Shown in pieces: positions 53,818-63,624 of a stretch of DNA of 64,000 bases. The DNA comes from Roseateles hydrophilus (GTDB taxonomy: Bacteria > Pseudomonadota > Gammaproteobacteria > Burkholderiales > Burkholderiaceae_C), in the NCBI RefSeq assembly GCF_026712245.1, contig NZ_JAPPUY010000004.1:434001-498000 (forward strand). The letters are read 5' to 3'. The notes beneath the pieces were generated by a model. The model saw only the letters and a list, made by a program, of their open reading frames with translations. It was not told the DNA's origin and did no database searches. Within the stretch, counting starts at the first letter, position 1. Every line of letters starts with the position of its first letter. Position numbers and translations under genes: made by a program.

Positions 53818-54906
53818 TCAGGCACCGGCTCCCAGGCGCAGCGGCGGGCGCAGGCGCGGGGCGGCGTCGGACTGGCGTCGGACCAGTTCGAAATCCTTGA
53901 GCTCGTGCTCGCAGGGCAGAGACTCGCCAGAGCGGCGCGCCTTGATGTGGCGCACCAGCAGATCCACCGCCGCGCCGGCCATCTCCATGATGGGCTGGCG
54001 CACGGTGGTGAGTTCGGGCCAGATGGTCGTGGCCAGGGGGGCGTCGTCGAAGCCGACGACAGTCAGGTCGCTGGGCACGTCCAGGCCCAGCCGGTGCGCG
54101 ATGGCGACGGTGGCAGCGGCCATGTCGTCGTTGCTGGCGAAGATGGCCGTGGGGCGGCGTTCCTGCGACAGCAGCTGCTCGGCGGCATCCAGGCCCGAGC
54201 GGTAGGTGAACATGCCCTGGGCCACCACCTCTTCTTCCTCGATGTTCAGGCCGGCATCGGCCATCGCGGCGTGGAAGCCCGCCAGGCGGCGCGCGGCGCT
54301 GCTCTGGTAGGGGTCACCGATGATGAAGCCCAGGCGGTGGTGGCCCAGGTTCAGCAGGTGGCGCGTCATCTCGTAGGCGGCCTGATAGTCGTCGATGCCG
54401 ACGGCGCAGACATCCGCCGGCGGCTGGCCGGCGGAAACGACCACGGCGGGCGTGTCGGTGCGGGCCACCAGCTGCAGCAGCGGCTGCGAATCGCAGAACG
54501 GTGGCGGCAGGATGAGGCCGTCGATGCCGTTGGCAATCATCTCGGCCACCGGCGCCTCCTCACCGTCACGCGCGGCATCGCAGCGCTGCACGATGAGCTG
54601 CACATGGCGCAGGCTGGCCTTGTTCAGCAGACCGATGAGGAACTCGTTAAGGTAGCCGGCCGTCGGATCGATGTAGAGCATGCCGATGCGGATGGGCTCC
54701 GAACCGGCGAGGCGGCGGGCCGCCTGGTTGGGCACGTAGTTCAGCTGCGCGATGGCGGCCTGCACCTTCTCGCGTGTGCCGGGGCGCACATTGAGCTCAC
54801 CGTTGACCACCCGCGACACCGTCATCGGCGACACCCCGGCCAGACCGGCCACGTCGGCAATGGTGGCGACCTTGGTGCTGCGACCCTGGCGCGCGTTTGG
54901 CTTCAC
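53818..54906 (-). CDS. LacI family transcriptional regulator
   Basis: Regulator of 362 residues. The N-terminal LacI helix-turn-helix with hinge is TIADVAGLAGVSPMTVSRVVN and AARRLAG, followed by a periplasmic-binding-protein-like sensor domain ending EHELKDFELVRR. Start is GTG 54906 with GAGG a few bases upstream; the only near ATG is out of frame. It lies between aguA and udh in the same direction and is the obvious candidate to bind the TGGTAGCGCTA repeats between aguA and the transporter gene. Inducer probably an aldobiouronate, xylobiose or uronate. Confidence 0.92.
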   Translation of the reverse strand: MKPNARQGRSTKVATIADVAGLAGVSPMTVSRVVNGELNVRPGTREKVQAAIAQLNYVPNQAARRLAGSEPIRIGMLYIDPTAGYLNEFLIGLLNKASLRHVQLIVQRCDAARDGEEAPVAEMIANGIDGLILPPPFCDSQPLLQLVARTDTPAVVVSAGQPPADVCAVGIDDYQAAYEMTRHLLNLGHHRLGFIIGDPYQSSAARRLAGFHAAMADAGLNIEEEEVVAQGMFTYRSGLDAAEQLLSQERRPTAIFASNDDMAAATVAIAHRLGLDVPSDLTVVGFDDAPLATTIWPELTTVRQPIMEMAGAAVDLLVRHIKARRSGESLPCEHELKDFELVRRQSDAAPRLRPPLRLGAGA

Positions 54907-54998
54907 TCTGCACCTCGACTCATCGTTGTTCTTGGCCGCCGCTGGAGCGCGGCATGGCTGCGGGCGTGATTCTCTACCAAGCCCATGGTGACGCGAAC

Positions 54999-57116
54999 TC
55001 AGCGCCCCGGCGCATGAGGAAACTGCAGCGCCTGGTAGTCCGCCAGGCTGCGTTCGGGTGGCCGCGTGCCGGCCGGCAGGGGCAGGCCCGAGACCGACTG
55101 GAAGTAGGCGATGCAGGCATCGCGCCACCAGCGCGCCTCGCGCGCCTGCACGGTCAGGTAGGCCGTCACCTCGGCATGGCGCTGCGGGTCGATGTCGGGC
55201 TTCAAGGCCGCCCAGCGCCGGGCCATGCTGTCCACCGTGGCCACGCCACGGTCGTAGCGGGCGACGAGCTCGGCCCACAACGTGCGGCCCGAGGGCATGG
55301 CGTGGTCCCAGGGCAGGTGGTGAAACCACAGCAGCAGCTCCGGCGGCGTGGTGCGCGGGTCGCCCCAGCTGCGCGCCAGCGCCGGCGCGTACTGCGCCAC
55401 GGCCTTGCTGCCACGGGCGCTGCGGTCAAAGCCGATGCCGCTGCGCGAGGCGCGGTGGAAGTAGGTCGGGTTCCAGTCGGCGCGCTCCAGGTTGTCCACC
55501 CAGGGCGCCGGCCCGTAGTGATGGCCGGTGCCCATCAGGTGGTGCAGGCCCAGCGGCGTCATGTAGTCCACGACGGCCTCGCGCGAGTCCGCCATCAACG
55601 CCACGATGGCATCACGCGCCGCCGGGCGGGCCGTGAAGGTCTGCGCCACCCACTCGCGGGCAACGTCGGCGGCGGCGAGGTCCGGGTCCCACGCCTGGCG
55701 GCCGAAGGCGTACCAGTTGGCCTGGTCGAACTGCGAGCCGCTCCAGTTGCGATCAGTGCCGATGTTGGCCACGCCCGCGATGGCCTTCACGGCGCCCGCC
55801 ACCGTGGTGCCGTGATGGGTGTCGGCCTTCAGCACTTCCTCGAACAGCGGGCCCAGGTGCACAAGGTGGGTCGAGAAGCCCAGGTACTCCTTGGTGATCT
55901 GCAGTTCCAGCGCCAGCGGCGTCTTGGGCATCGCGCCGAACAGCGGGTGGAAGGGCTCGCGCGGCTGGAAGTCGATGGGGCCGTTCTTCACCTGCACGAT
56001 GACGTTGGGCGCGAACTGGCCGTCCAGCGGCTTGAAGTCGTCGAAGGCCTGGGCCGCACGGTCCTTGGCCTCGGGCGCGTAGACGAAGGCGCGCCACATG
56101 ACGACGCCGCCGTGGGCGCTGAGCGCCTCGGCCAGCATGTTGGCGCCGTCGGCATGGCTTCGACCGTAGTCCTGCGGGCCGGGCTGTCCCTCGGAGTTGG
56201 CCTTGACGAGGAAGCCGCCGAAGTCGGGAATCAGTCGGTAGATCTCGGCCGCCTTGGCCTGCCACCAGGCGCGCACGGCCGGGTCCAGCGGGTCCGAGGT
56301 CTTGAGCCCGCCCAGCTCGCGCGGTGCCGAGAAGCGCGCCGACAGCCAGACCTTGACGCCCCAGGGCCGGAACACGTCCGCCAGCGCCGCCGCCTTGGCG
56401 AGGTAGGGCGCCGTCAGCGAGTCCGCCTTGGCATTGACGTTATTCAGCACGGCGCCATTGATGCCCAGCGACGCGTTGGCGCGGGCGTAGTCGGTGTAGC
56501 GCGCATCGACGATGTCGGGCAGGCGCCACCAGTCCCACAGCGACGCGCCGGCATAGCCGCGCTCGACATGGCGGTCCAGGTTGTCCCAGTGGTTGAGCAG
56601 CCGCAGGCCCACCTTGGGCACCGAGCGCTCGTTCAGCCGCGACAGGTCGGCGCCGGTCTGCGCCGCGCGCAGCCAGGCGAAGCTGCCGTACAGCAGGCCG
56701 CGGTCGGTGCTGGCGGCGATCAGCGTCACGCGCCGGCCCTGCAGCACCAGGCTGCGCAGCACATAGCCCTCGGGGCCCAGCGCCGCCCAGTCGACGCTGA
56801 CGCCGGCCGGCGCCCGGCCCGGCAGCGCCAACAGCAGCGCCCCTGGCGCCACGCTGCCGCGCAAGGCCGGCGCCCGCCCGGCCATGCCGGCCACGCCGCG
56901 CTGCAGCTCCGCCACGGCGGCCCGCAGCGTGGGCGAGTCCGGCGCCGCCAGCACGATGCGGCGCGCCTGCGTCTGCAATTGCGCCAGGGCCGGCGCGGCC
57001 AGCGGCCGGTAGCGCAGCCACAGCTCGTAGCCATCCTCAGCCGCAGCCCAGCCGGGCAGCAGCGCCAAGGCCGTGGCCAGCAGCAGGCCACCCAGTCTTG
57101 CAAAAAAGGTGTTCAT
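54999..57116 (-). CDS. aguA: Alpha-glucuronidase, GH67
   Basis: Enzyme of 705 residues releasing (4-O-methyl)glucuronic acid from the non-reducing end of aldouronic acids derived from xylan. A signal peptide (cut near GWAAAED) indicates periplasmic location. GH67 catalytic segments are seen: acid Glu in VKANSEGQPGPQDYG, and base residues in VQVKNGPIDFQPREPF. ATG 57116 is preceded by GGAG at 6 nt. First gene of the minus-strand arm with lacI, udh, lactonase and galM. Confidence 0.95.
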   Translation of the reverse strand: MNTFFARLGGLLLATALALLPGWAAAEDGYELWLRYRPLAAPALAQLQTQARRIVLAAPDSPTLRAAVAELQRGVAGMAGRAPALRGSVAPGALLLALPGRAPAGVSVDWAALGPEGYVLRSLVLQGRRVTLIAASTDRGLLYGSFAWLRAAQTGADLSRLNERSVPKVGLRLLNHWDNLDRHVERGYAGASLWDWWRLPDIVDARYTDYARANASLGINGAVLNNVNAKADSLTAPYLAKAAALADVFRPWGVKVWLSARFSAPRELGGLKTSDPLDPAVRAWWQAKAAEIYRLIPDFGGFLVKANSEGQPGPQDYGRSHADGANMLAEALSAHGGVVMWRAFVYAPEAKDRAAQAFDDFKPLDGQFAPNVIVQVKNGPIDFQPREPFHPLFGAMPKTPLALELQITKEYLGFSTHLVHLGPLFEEVLKADTHHGTTVAGAVKAIAGVANIGTDRNWSGSQFDQANWYAFGRQAWDPDLAAADVAREWVAQTFTARPAARDAIVALMADSREAVVDYMTPLGLHHLMGTGHHYGPAPWVDNLERADWNPTYFHRASRSGIGFDRSARGSKAVAQYAPALARSWGDPRTTPPELLLWFHHLPWDHAMPSGRTLWAELVARYDRGVATVDSMARRWAALKPDIDPQRHAEVTAYLTVQAREARWWRDACIAYFQSVSGLPLPAGTRPPERSLADYQALQFPHAPGR

Positions 57117-57175
57117 CCCGTCTCCAAGGGTGCGCCGCGCCGGATGCGCGAAATTCCGGCTTGCGCAAATCCAAA

Positions 57176-57190
57176 TGGTAGCGCTACATT
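57176..57190 (+). promoter_or_regulatory. LacI-type operator 1
   Basis: TGGTAGCGCTACATT contains the 10-bp perfect palindrome GTAGCGCTAC (57178-57187) with the CG centre typical of LacI-family sites. It lies 60 bp before the aguA start codon. Confidence 0.7.
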
Positions 57191-57315
57191 TGCATCCCGC
57201 AAGCCGCCACAACCCCACATTCGCAGCGGCGCTTCCCTCGGAGACATCGTTTGAAACACGCCCCCCCCGGATCAACCCGCAGGTCGCCCCGGCGACACGG
57301 GTTTACCCGGCACAT

Positions 57316-57329
57316 CGCTAGCGCTACCA
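57316..57329 (-). promoter_or_regulatory. LacI-type operator 2
   Basis: On the minus strand TGGTAGCGCTAGCG repeats the 11-nt TGGTAGCGCTA of operator 1 in opposite orientation. It is 22 bp before the transporter ATG. The two centres are about 140 bp apart, a spacing that could allow looping. Confidence 0.65.
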
Positions 57330-57351
57330 GCCGCTGCGCAAGGGCTGCGTG

Positions 57352-58881
57352 ATGAGGGCAGGCATGTCGGCGGCACCGGGCCGCACGCGCTGGTGGATCT
57401 GCGCGCTGCTGTTCGCGGCCACCACGATCAACTACATCGACCGCAACGCGCTGTCGGTGCTCAAGACCCGGCTGCAGCAACCGCTCGAAGCCGGCGGCCT
57501 GGCGCTGACGGACGCCGACTACGGCTGGATCACCTTCGCCTTCACGGCCGCCTATGCGGCCTTCCCGCCGCTGATCGGCACGGCCATCGACCGCTTCGGC
57601 GTCAAGCGCAGCCTGGCCGTGGCGCTGATCCTGTGGTCGCTGGCCTCGGCGGCGCATGGCCTGGTGGCCGGTGTGTTGGGCCTGGTGCTTGTGCGCTTCC
57701 TGCTGGGCATGGCCGAGGCGGCGCACTTCCCCGCCGCCATCAAGGCCGTGGCGATGTGGTTCCCGCAGCAGGAGCGCGCGCTGGCCACGGGCCTGTTCAA
57801 CGCCGGCACAGCGCTGGGCATCATCGCGTCGCCGCTGACCGTGTGGCTGGCCATCAGCTTCGGCTGGCAGGCCGCCTTCATCGCCATCGGCGCGGCCGGT
57901 CTGCTGTGGCTGGTGTTCTGGCAGCGCGGCTTCCAGACGCCGGAACAGCATGCCGGCGTGTCGGCGGCCGAGTTGGCCCACATCCGCGCCGGCCAGCCGC
58001 CCGCCACCGACGCGCTGCGCCTGCCGTGGACGGCGCTGCTGCGCTATCGCCAGATCTGGCCCTTCCTGCTGGGCAAGCTGCTGACCGACCCGGTGTGGTG
58101 GTTCTTCCTATTCTGGCTGCCGTCCTACCTGGAGCGCGAGCGCGGCCAGAACCCGCTGAAGAGCGCGGGCCTCGTGGCGCTGATCTACCTGGGCTCCAGC
58201 GTCGGCTCCATCCTGGGCGGCTGGCTGTCGGGCCACCTCACCCAGCGCGGCTGGCCGGTGGGCCGGGCGCGGCTCACGACCATGGGCCTGTTCGCCGCCT
58301 GCATGCCGGCCAGCATCCTGGCCTACAGCACCGACAGCTTCGCCGTGTGCGTGGCGCTGATCACGCTGGCCACCGCCTGCCACCAGGCCTGGTCGGCCAA
58401 CCTGCTGACCTCGGCCACCGACCTCTTCCCCACGCAGGTCTCGGGCGCCGTCATCGGCCTGGGCGCCACGGCGGGCGGCATCGGCGGCATGTTCATCACG
58501 CTGCTGACGGCACTGACCGTGCAATGGACCGGCACGCAGCACTGGGCCTTCGTCTATGCCGGCGCCATGCACCTGACCAGCCTGGCCATCTTCTGGCTGT
58601 GGTTTCGCAACGGCTTCGCGCGTGTCGATCTGGGCGGCATGCCCGACTTCAACCGCCCCCATCGCCCGCTGCTCGGCGCCGGCGCGGCGCTGGCCCTGCT
58701 GGGTGCGGCGCTGCTGTGGCTGATCACCGCGAACTGGGACGCCTGCGTCGCCGCCGCCAAGCTGTCCGGTGCCGCCCAGGCCGCCACCGCTGCCGGGGGC
58801 CTCGTTGCCATCGGCGCCCTGCTCTTCCATGCCGGCCGGCCGCAGCGCCGCCCGGTCTCCCTGCTTCCCCTGACCACCTGA
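57352..58881 (+). CDS. MFS transporter, hexuronate (ExuT-like) type
   Basis: Membrane transporter of 509 residues with 12 to 14 predicted helices. The N-terminal TTINYIDRNALSVL and the loop RFLLGMAEAAHFPAAIKAVAMWFP are the anion:cation symporter family signatures shared by ExuT and GudP. A C-terminal extension of about 60 hydrophobic residues is longer than in ExuT (about 430). ATG 57352 follows AGGG at a proper distance; a GTG at 57349 is alternative. It heads the plus-strand arm and likely imports glucuronate or an aldobiouronate. Confidence 0.9.
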   Translation: MRAGMSAAPGRTRWWICALLFAATTINYIDRNALSVLKTRLQQPLEAGGLALTDADYGWITFAFTAAYAAFPPLIGTAIDRFGVKRSLAVALILWSLASAAHGLVAGVLGLVLVRFLLGMAEAAHFPAAIKAVAMWFPQQERALATGLFNAGTALGIIASPLTVWLAISFGWQAAFIAIGAAGLLWLVFWQRGFQTPEQHAGVSAAELAHIRAGQPPATDALRLPWTALLRYRQIWPFLLGKLLTDPVWWFFLFWLPSYLERERGQNPLKSAGLVALIYLGSSVGSILGGWLSGHLTQRGWPVGRARLTTMGLFAACMPASILAYSTDSFAVCVALITLATACHQAWSANLLTSATDLFPTQVSGAVIGLGATAGGIGGMFITLLTALTVQWTGTQHWAFVYAGAMHLTSLAIFWLWFRNGFARVDLGGMPDFNRPHRPLLGAGAALALLGAALLWLITANWDACVAAAKLSGAAQAATAAGGLVAIGALLFHAGRPQRRPVSLLPLTT

Positions 58882-58883
58882 AG

Positions 58884-60539
58884 ATGATCGCCAATCCCAT
58901 CCTGCCGGGCTTCCACGCCGACCCCTCCATCTGCCGCGTTCCGGGCCCGGACGGCGACGATTACTACATCGCCACCTCCACCTTCGAGTGGTGGCCTGGC
59001 GTGCGCATCCACCACTCCAAGGACCTGGTGAACTGGCGCCACCACAGCTACGCCTGCACGCGCACCAGCCAGCTCGACATGACCGGCCACCCGGACTCCG
59101 CCGGCGTCTGGGCGCCCTGCCTGACCTACGCGGGCGGCCAGTTCTGGCTGATCTACACCGACGTGCGCTCCACCATCGGCGCGTTCAAGGACACGCACAA
59201 CTACCTCATCACCGCGCCCAGCATCGACGGCCCGTGGAGCGAGCCCATCTACCTGAACAGCTCGGGCTTCGACCCCAGCCTCTTCCACGACGCCGACGGC
59301 CGCCAGTGGCTGGTCAACCAGCAATGGACGCACTGGCCCGGCAAGAACCACTTCAACGGCATCCTGCTGCAGGAGTACGACCACGCGCAGAAGAAGCTCG
59401 TGGGCCCGATCAAGAACATCTACCGCGGCACCGAGCTGGGCGTGGTGGAAGGCCCGCACATCTACCGCCGCAACGGCTGGTACTACCTGCTGACGGCCGA
59501 GGGCGGCACCTTCTACGAGCACGCCGTGACGCTGGCCCGCTCGCGCCAGCTGGATGGCCCCTACGAAACCCTGCCCGGCAACCCGCTGCTGACGGCCTGG
59601 CAGAAGCAGACAGACGGCCTGCAGCGCAGCGGCCACGCCAGCCTGGTGGAGACGGCCGACGGCGAATGGTTCCTGGCCCACTTGTGCGGCCGCCCGCTGG
59701 AGCGCAGCGGCCCGCACGCCGCCGCCAACCGCCCCGAGAACGGCTACGAAGGCCTGCACTGCCCGCTGGGCCGCGAGACGGCACTGCAGCGCATCCGCTG
59801 GCGCGACGATGACTGGCCGGAGATCGTTGGCGGCCATGGCCAACAGCCCAGCGTCAACGTCGAGCTGCCCAGCCTGCCGGCCCACCCCTTCCCCGCCGAG
59901 GCCGCGCGCGACGACTTCGACACGCCGGTCTTCAACGGCCACCTGAACTCGCTGCGCAAGCCCTTCGACGACAGCTGGGCGTCGCTGACCGCCCGCCCCG
60001 GCCACCTGCGCCTGACGGGTCGTGAGTCGCTGATGAGCCTGTTCGACCAGAGCCTGGTCGCGCGCCGCCAGCAGCACTTCAACTGCCGCGTCGAAACGCG
60101 CGTGGACTTCGCGCCCGAGAGCTTCCACCAGATGGCCGGCCTGGTGGCGTACTACAACACGCGCAACCACGCCTACCTGCACATCACCTGCGAGCCCGAC
60201 AGCACGCAGCGCGTGCTCTACCTGACCGTCAACCGTGACGCCGCCATCAGCGGCCCCGCCGCGCCCGTGCCGCTGGCTGACGGGCCCGTGGACCTCGCCG
60301 TGGAGTTCAGCCACGACACCTACCAGTTCTCGTTCCGCCAGGGCGACGCTGCCTGGCAGCCCTTCGGCCCGGCACTGGACACGGCCATGCTCAGCGACGA
60401 ATACGCCACGCGCTTCGTCAACGGCTTTGCCAGCAGCTTCGGCTTCACCGGCAACTTCGTCGGCATCGCCTGCCAGGACCTGGCCGGCACGCGCAAGCAT
60501 GCTGACTTCGACTACCTGAGCTACGAAGCCAAGCCCTGA
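58884..60539 (+). CDS. GH43 beta-xylosidase / alpha-L-arabinofuranosidase
   Basis: Glycosidase of 551 residues. The five-bladed GH43 domain has base Asp in PGFHADPSICR, the pKa-modulating Asp in IYTDVRSTIG, and acid Glu in VVEGPHIYRR. The C-terminal 200 residues (GMAGLVAYYNTRNH type) form the concanavalin-like GH43_C2 domain of beta-xylosidases. No signal peptide, so it acts on imported xylo-oligosaccharides. It starts 2 bp after the transporter stop. Confidence 0.93.
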   Translation: MIANPILPGFHADPSICRVPGPDGDDYYIATSTFEWWPGVRIHHSKDLVNWRHHSYACTRTSQLDMTGHPDSAGVWAPCLTYAGGQFWLIYTDVRSTIGAFKDTHNYLITAPSIDGPWSEPIYLNSSGFDPSLFHDADGRQWLVNQQWTHWPGKNHFNGILLQEYDHAQKKLVGPIKNIYRGTELGVVEGPHIYRRNGWYYLLTAEGGTFYEHAVTLARSRQLDGPYETLPGNPLLTAWQKQTDGLQRSGHASLVETADGEWFLAHLCGRPLERSGPHAAANRPENGYEGLHCPLGRETALQRIRWRDDDWPEIVGGHGQQPSVNVELPSLPAHPFPAEAARDDFDTPVFNGHLNSLRKPFDDSWASLTARPGHLRLTGRESLMSLFDQSLVARRQQHFNCRVETRVDFAPESFHQMAGLVAYYNTRNHAYLHITCEPDSTQRVLYLTVNRDAAISGPAAPVPLADGPVDLAVEFSHDTYQFSFRQGDAAWQPFGPALDTAMLSDEYATRFVNGFASSFGFTGNFVGIACQDLAGTRKHADFDYLSYEAKP

Positions 60540-60587
60540 TTCCCGAGAGCCCCTCGACGGGCCGCGACATCACAAGACCGGAGACCT

Positions 60588-62105
60588 ATGACCCACCATC
60601 GACTTTCCTTCCTCGAGAAGGCCGGCTACAGCTGCGGCGACGCCGCGGCGAACTTCGTCTTCATGACGATGGTGCTGTTCCAGCTGAACTTCTACACGGA
60701 CGTGTTCGGCCTGTCGGCCAACACGGCGGCCGCCATCCTGCTGTGGCCGCGGCTGTGGGACGCCTTGTTCGACCCCGTCATGGGCGTGCTGGCCGACCGC
60801 ACCAACACGCGCTGGGGCAAGTTCCGCCCCTGGGTGCTGTGGACGACGATCCCCTGGTGCGTGGTCATGATCGCGGCCTACACCACGCCCGACCCCAGCT
60901 GGGGCTGGAGCACCGGCATGGTCATCGCGTACGCCGGCATCACCAACACGCTGCTGATGACGCTGTACTCGATGAACAACATGCCCTACTCGGCGCTGGG
61001 CGGCGTCATGACGGGTGACCTCAACGAACGCACCAAGCTCAACTCCTACCGTTTCGTGTCGGTCAACGTGGCGCAGTTCATCGTCGGCGGTTTCACGCTG
61101 CCGCTGGTGGCCAAGTTCGCGCAGGGCCATGACCGCGCCCACGGCTGGCAGGTCACGATGACGATCTGGGCCGTGCTGTGCCTGGTGCTGTTCCTCATCA
61201 CCTTCTTCACGACCAAGGAGCGCATCCAGCCCATCGTGGAAACCAAGGCCTCGCCCAAGGAGGACTTTCTCGACCTGCTGAAGAACGGCCCGTGGATCGC
61301 GCTGGTCTGCTACACGGTCTTCAACTTCGGCATGCTGACGCTGCGCGGTGGCGCCCACTTCAACTACTACCACCACTATGTCGACAAGGCGGCGATGTTC
61401 GACTTCGTTGCCGCGCTCGGCCTGACCACGCCCGACCCCAACCCCACCGGCAGCCTGGCCGACTGGCTGGGCTACATCGTGCACGGCACACGCGACAGCC
61501 TGGCCAGCTCCAACGTCGCCGACGTGTTCAACAGCATCATCAACATGGCCGGCTTCGGCACGACGCTGGTGGTCATCATGCTGTCCGCCGGCCTGTCGGC
61601 CACCTACGGCAAGCGCGCGGTCGCCACGGTCGGCTTCGCGCTGTCCACCGTCGCGGCCTGCGCGATGTACCTGCTGCCGCCCGACGCCGTCTGGCTGATG
61701 CTGGGCCTGCACGTGCTCGGCGCCGTGTTCTACGCGCCGACCATCGCCGTCATGTGGGCCATGTACGCCGACGCCGCCGACTACTCGGAGTGGCAGACCG
61801 GCCGCCGCTTCACCGGCATGGTGTTCGCCACCATCGGCTTCTCGCTGAAGTCGGGCCTGGCGCTGGGCTCGGCCGTTTTCCTGTGGTGCCTGGCCGGCTT
61901 CTTCGGCTACGACACGCAGAACCCGACGGCCGCCAACGCCATCGAGGGCTACCGCGTCATGTCCAGCTTCGGCGTCGGCTTCTGCTTTGCCGCCTGCACC
62001 GTCTGCCTGCTCGCCAACAAGCTCACCAAGCAAACCACCCTGCAGATGGCCGACGACCTCGCCCAACGCCGCCTCCAGGCCGGTGTGGCGCCAGCGGCCG
62101 CCTGA
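60588..62105 (+). CDS. GPH-family glycoside:cation symporter (xyloside transporter)
   Basis: Membrane protein of 505 residues of the glycoside-pentoside-hexuronide:cation family (XylP/XynP/MelB type). Family marks are FDPVMGVLADRTNTRWGKFRPW in the first third and the YADAADYSEWQTGRRFTG loop late. GGAG lies just before the ATG. Placement between a cytosolic xylosidase and xylA supports import of xylobiose or other xylosides. Confidence 0.93.
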   Translation: MTHHRLSFLEKAGYSCGDAAANFVFMTMVLFQLNFYTDVFGLSANTAAAILLWPRLWDALFDPVMGVLADRTNTRWGKFRPWVLWTTIPWCVVMIAAYTTPDPSWGWSTGMVIAYAGITNTLLMTLYSMNNMPYSALGGVMTGDLNERTKLNSYRFVSVNVAQFIVGGFTLPLVAKFAQGHDRAHGWQVTMTIWAVLCLVLFLITFFTTKERIQPIVETKASPKEDFLDLLKNGPWIALVCYTVFNFGMLTLRGGAHFNYYHHYVDKAAMFDFVAALGLTTPDPNPTGSLADWLGYIVHGTRDSLASSNVADVFNSIINMAGFGTTLVVIMLSAGLSATYGKRAVATVGFALSTVAACAMYLLPPDAVWLMLGLHVLGAVFYAPTIAVMWAMYADAADYSEWQTGRRFTGMVFATIGFSLKSGLALGSAVFLWCLAGFFGYDTQNPTAANAIEGYRVMSSFGVGFCFAACTVCLLANKLTKQTTLQMADDLAQRRLQAGVAPAAA

Positions 62106-62147
62106 CCCTCCCCCTCCACAAACTATCCCCGCAGTAAGGACCTCACC

Positions 62148-63464
62148 ATGAGCACCGCCTATTCCGATCTCCCCGTCGTTCAATACGAAGGCCCCTCGTC
62201 CACCAACCCGCTGGCCTACCGCTGGTACGACGCCCAGCGCGTCGTGCTGGGCAAGACGCTGGCCGAGCACCTGCGCCCCGCCGTCTGCTACTGGCACAAC
62301 TTCTGCTGGAAGGGCGAGGACGTATTCGGTCTGGGCAACACCGTGTTCCAGCGCCCCTGGTTCAACGAGGCCGACCCGGTCAAGGCCGCCTACATGAAGC
62401 TGGACGCCGCGTTCGACTTCTTCGGCAAGCTGGGCCTGCCCTACTGGTGCTTCCATGACCGCGACGTGGCCCCGGAAGGCGCCACGCTGGCCGAGTCCAA
62501 CCGCATCCTCGACGGCCTGCTGGAAGCCGCCGCCAAGAAGATGCAGGACGGCAAGGTCGGCCTGCTGTGGGGCACGGCCAACCTGTTCTCGCACGGCCGC
62601 TTCATGAGCGGCGCGGCCACCAACCCCGACCCCGAGGTCTACGCCTACGCCGCCGCCCAAGTGAAGCACGTGCTGGAGTGGACAAACCGCCTGGGCGGCG
62701 CCAACTACGTGCTGTGGGGCGGCCGTGAAGGCTACGAGACCCTGCTGAACACCAACCTCAAGCGCGAGATGGCCAACTACGGCCGCTTCCTGACCTCGGT
62801 CGTCGAGCACAAGCACAAGATCGGCTTCAAGGGCACCATCCTCATCGAGCCCAAGCCGCAGGAGCCCACCAAGCACCAGTACGACTACGACAGCGCCACG
62901 GTCTACGGCTTCCTGAAGACCTACGGCCTGGAGAACGAGGTCAAGGTCAACATCGAGGTGAACCACGCCACGCTGGCCGGCCACAGCTTCGAGCACGAAG
63001 TGGCCACCGCCTGCGCCCTGGGCATCTTCGGCTCGCTGGACGCCAACCGCGGTGACGAGCAGCTGGGCTGGGACACCGACCAGTTCCCCAACAACCACGT
63101 GCAGCTGGTGCCGGCCATGCTGGAGATGATCCGCGCGGGTGGCTACACCACCGGCGGCACCAACTTCGACGCCAAGGTGCGCCGCCAGTCCATCGACCCG
63201 ATCGACCAGCTGGAAGGTCACATCGGCGGCATGGACACCATGGCCCGCGCCTTCCTGGCCGCCGCCGCGCTGTACGAGAGCGGCCAGCTGGAGAAGGCCG
63301 TGGCCGACCGCTATGCGGGCTGGGAAGGTGACCTGGGCAAGAAGATCACCGGCGGTGCTTCGCTAGACGATCTGGCTTCGCTGGTTCACGCGCAAGGCAT
63401 CTCGCCCCAGCCGCGTTCGGGCCGTCAAGAGCGGCTCGAGAACATCGTCAACGCGTTTGTTTGA
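62148..63464 (+). CDS. xylA: Xylose isomerase
   Basis: Enzyme of 438 residues converting D-xylose to D-xylulose, class II length. Metal and catalytic segments are clear: [14 protein letters not shown] with the catalytic His region, [35 protein letters not shown] and [17 protein letters not shown] precedes the ATG by 7 nt. Coupled in function with xylB downstream; two hairpins lie in the 160-bp gap. Confidence 0.97.
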   Translation: MSTAYSDLPVVQYEGPSSTNPLAYRWYDAQRVVLGKTLAEHLRPAVCYWHNFCWKGEDVFGLGNTVFQRPWFNEADPVKAAYMKLDAAFDFFGKLGLPYWCFHDRDVAPEGATLAESNRILDGLLEAAAKKMQDGKVGLLWGTANLFSHGRFMSGAATNPDPEVYAYAAAQVKHVLEWTNRLGGANYVLWGGREGYETLLNTNLKREMANYGRFLTSVVEHKHKIGFKGTILIEPKPQEPTKHQYDYDSATVYGFLKTYGLENEVKVNIEVNHATLAGHSFEHEVATACALGIFGSLDANRGDEQLGWDTDQFPNNHVQLVPAMLEMIRAGGYTTGGTNFDAKVRRQSIDPIDQLEGHIGGMDTMARAFLAAAALYESGQLEKAVADRYAGWEGDLGKKITGGASLDDLASLVHAQGISPQPRSGRQERLENIVNAFV

Positions 63465-63473
63465 CCCCTCGCC

Positions 63474-63504
63474 CAGCTCGCCCTGCTGAACGCGTGGCGA
63501 GCTG
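63474..63504 (+). repeat. Hairpin 1 in the xylA-xylB gap
   Basis: CAGCTCGCC (63474-63482) and GGCGAGCTG (63496-63504) pair perfectly over 9 bp with a 13-nt loop, 9 bp after the xylA stop. No T-tract follows, so it is more likely an RNA-stabilising stem than a terminator. Confidence 0.5.
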
Positions 63505-63524
63505 ATCGATCCCCCGAGGGGATG

Positions 63525-63559
63525 GCGATGCTTGCGGCATTGGGCCGCAAGCACATCGC
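63525..63559 (+). repeat. Hairpin 2 in the xylA-xylB gap, REP-like
   Basis: GCGATGCTTGCGGC (63525-63538) pairs with GCCGCAAG and CATCGC (63544-63559) over 14 bp with a 2-nt bulge and 5-nt loop. It is flanked by CCCCCGAGGGG before and GC-rich GGCCCGGCGCTCGGCCC after. The block looks like a dispersed REP-type element of Burkholderiales; copy number is not visible here. Confidence 0.5.
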
Positions 63560-63624
63560 CTGACGGGCCGGCTTGGGGCGGCCCGGCGCTCGGCCCGAAA
63601 GCCCAATACCGAATTCAAGACACC

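Noticed and set aside
54907..55329. Longer LacI frame upstream of 54906
   Set aside because: It overlaps the aguA 3' end with no LacI homology; GTG 54906 sits directly before the helix-turn-helix.
57393..58883. Upstream extension of the GH43 reading frame through the MFS gene
   Set aside because: The GH43 protein begins with its normal N-terminus at ATG 58884; the extension is an Arg/Pro-rich frame shadow of the transporter.
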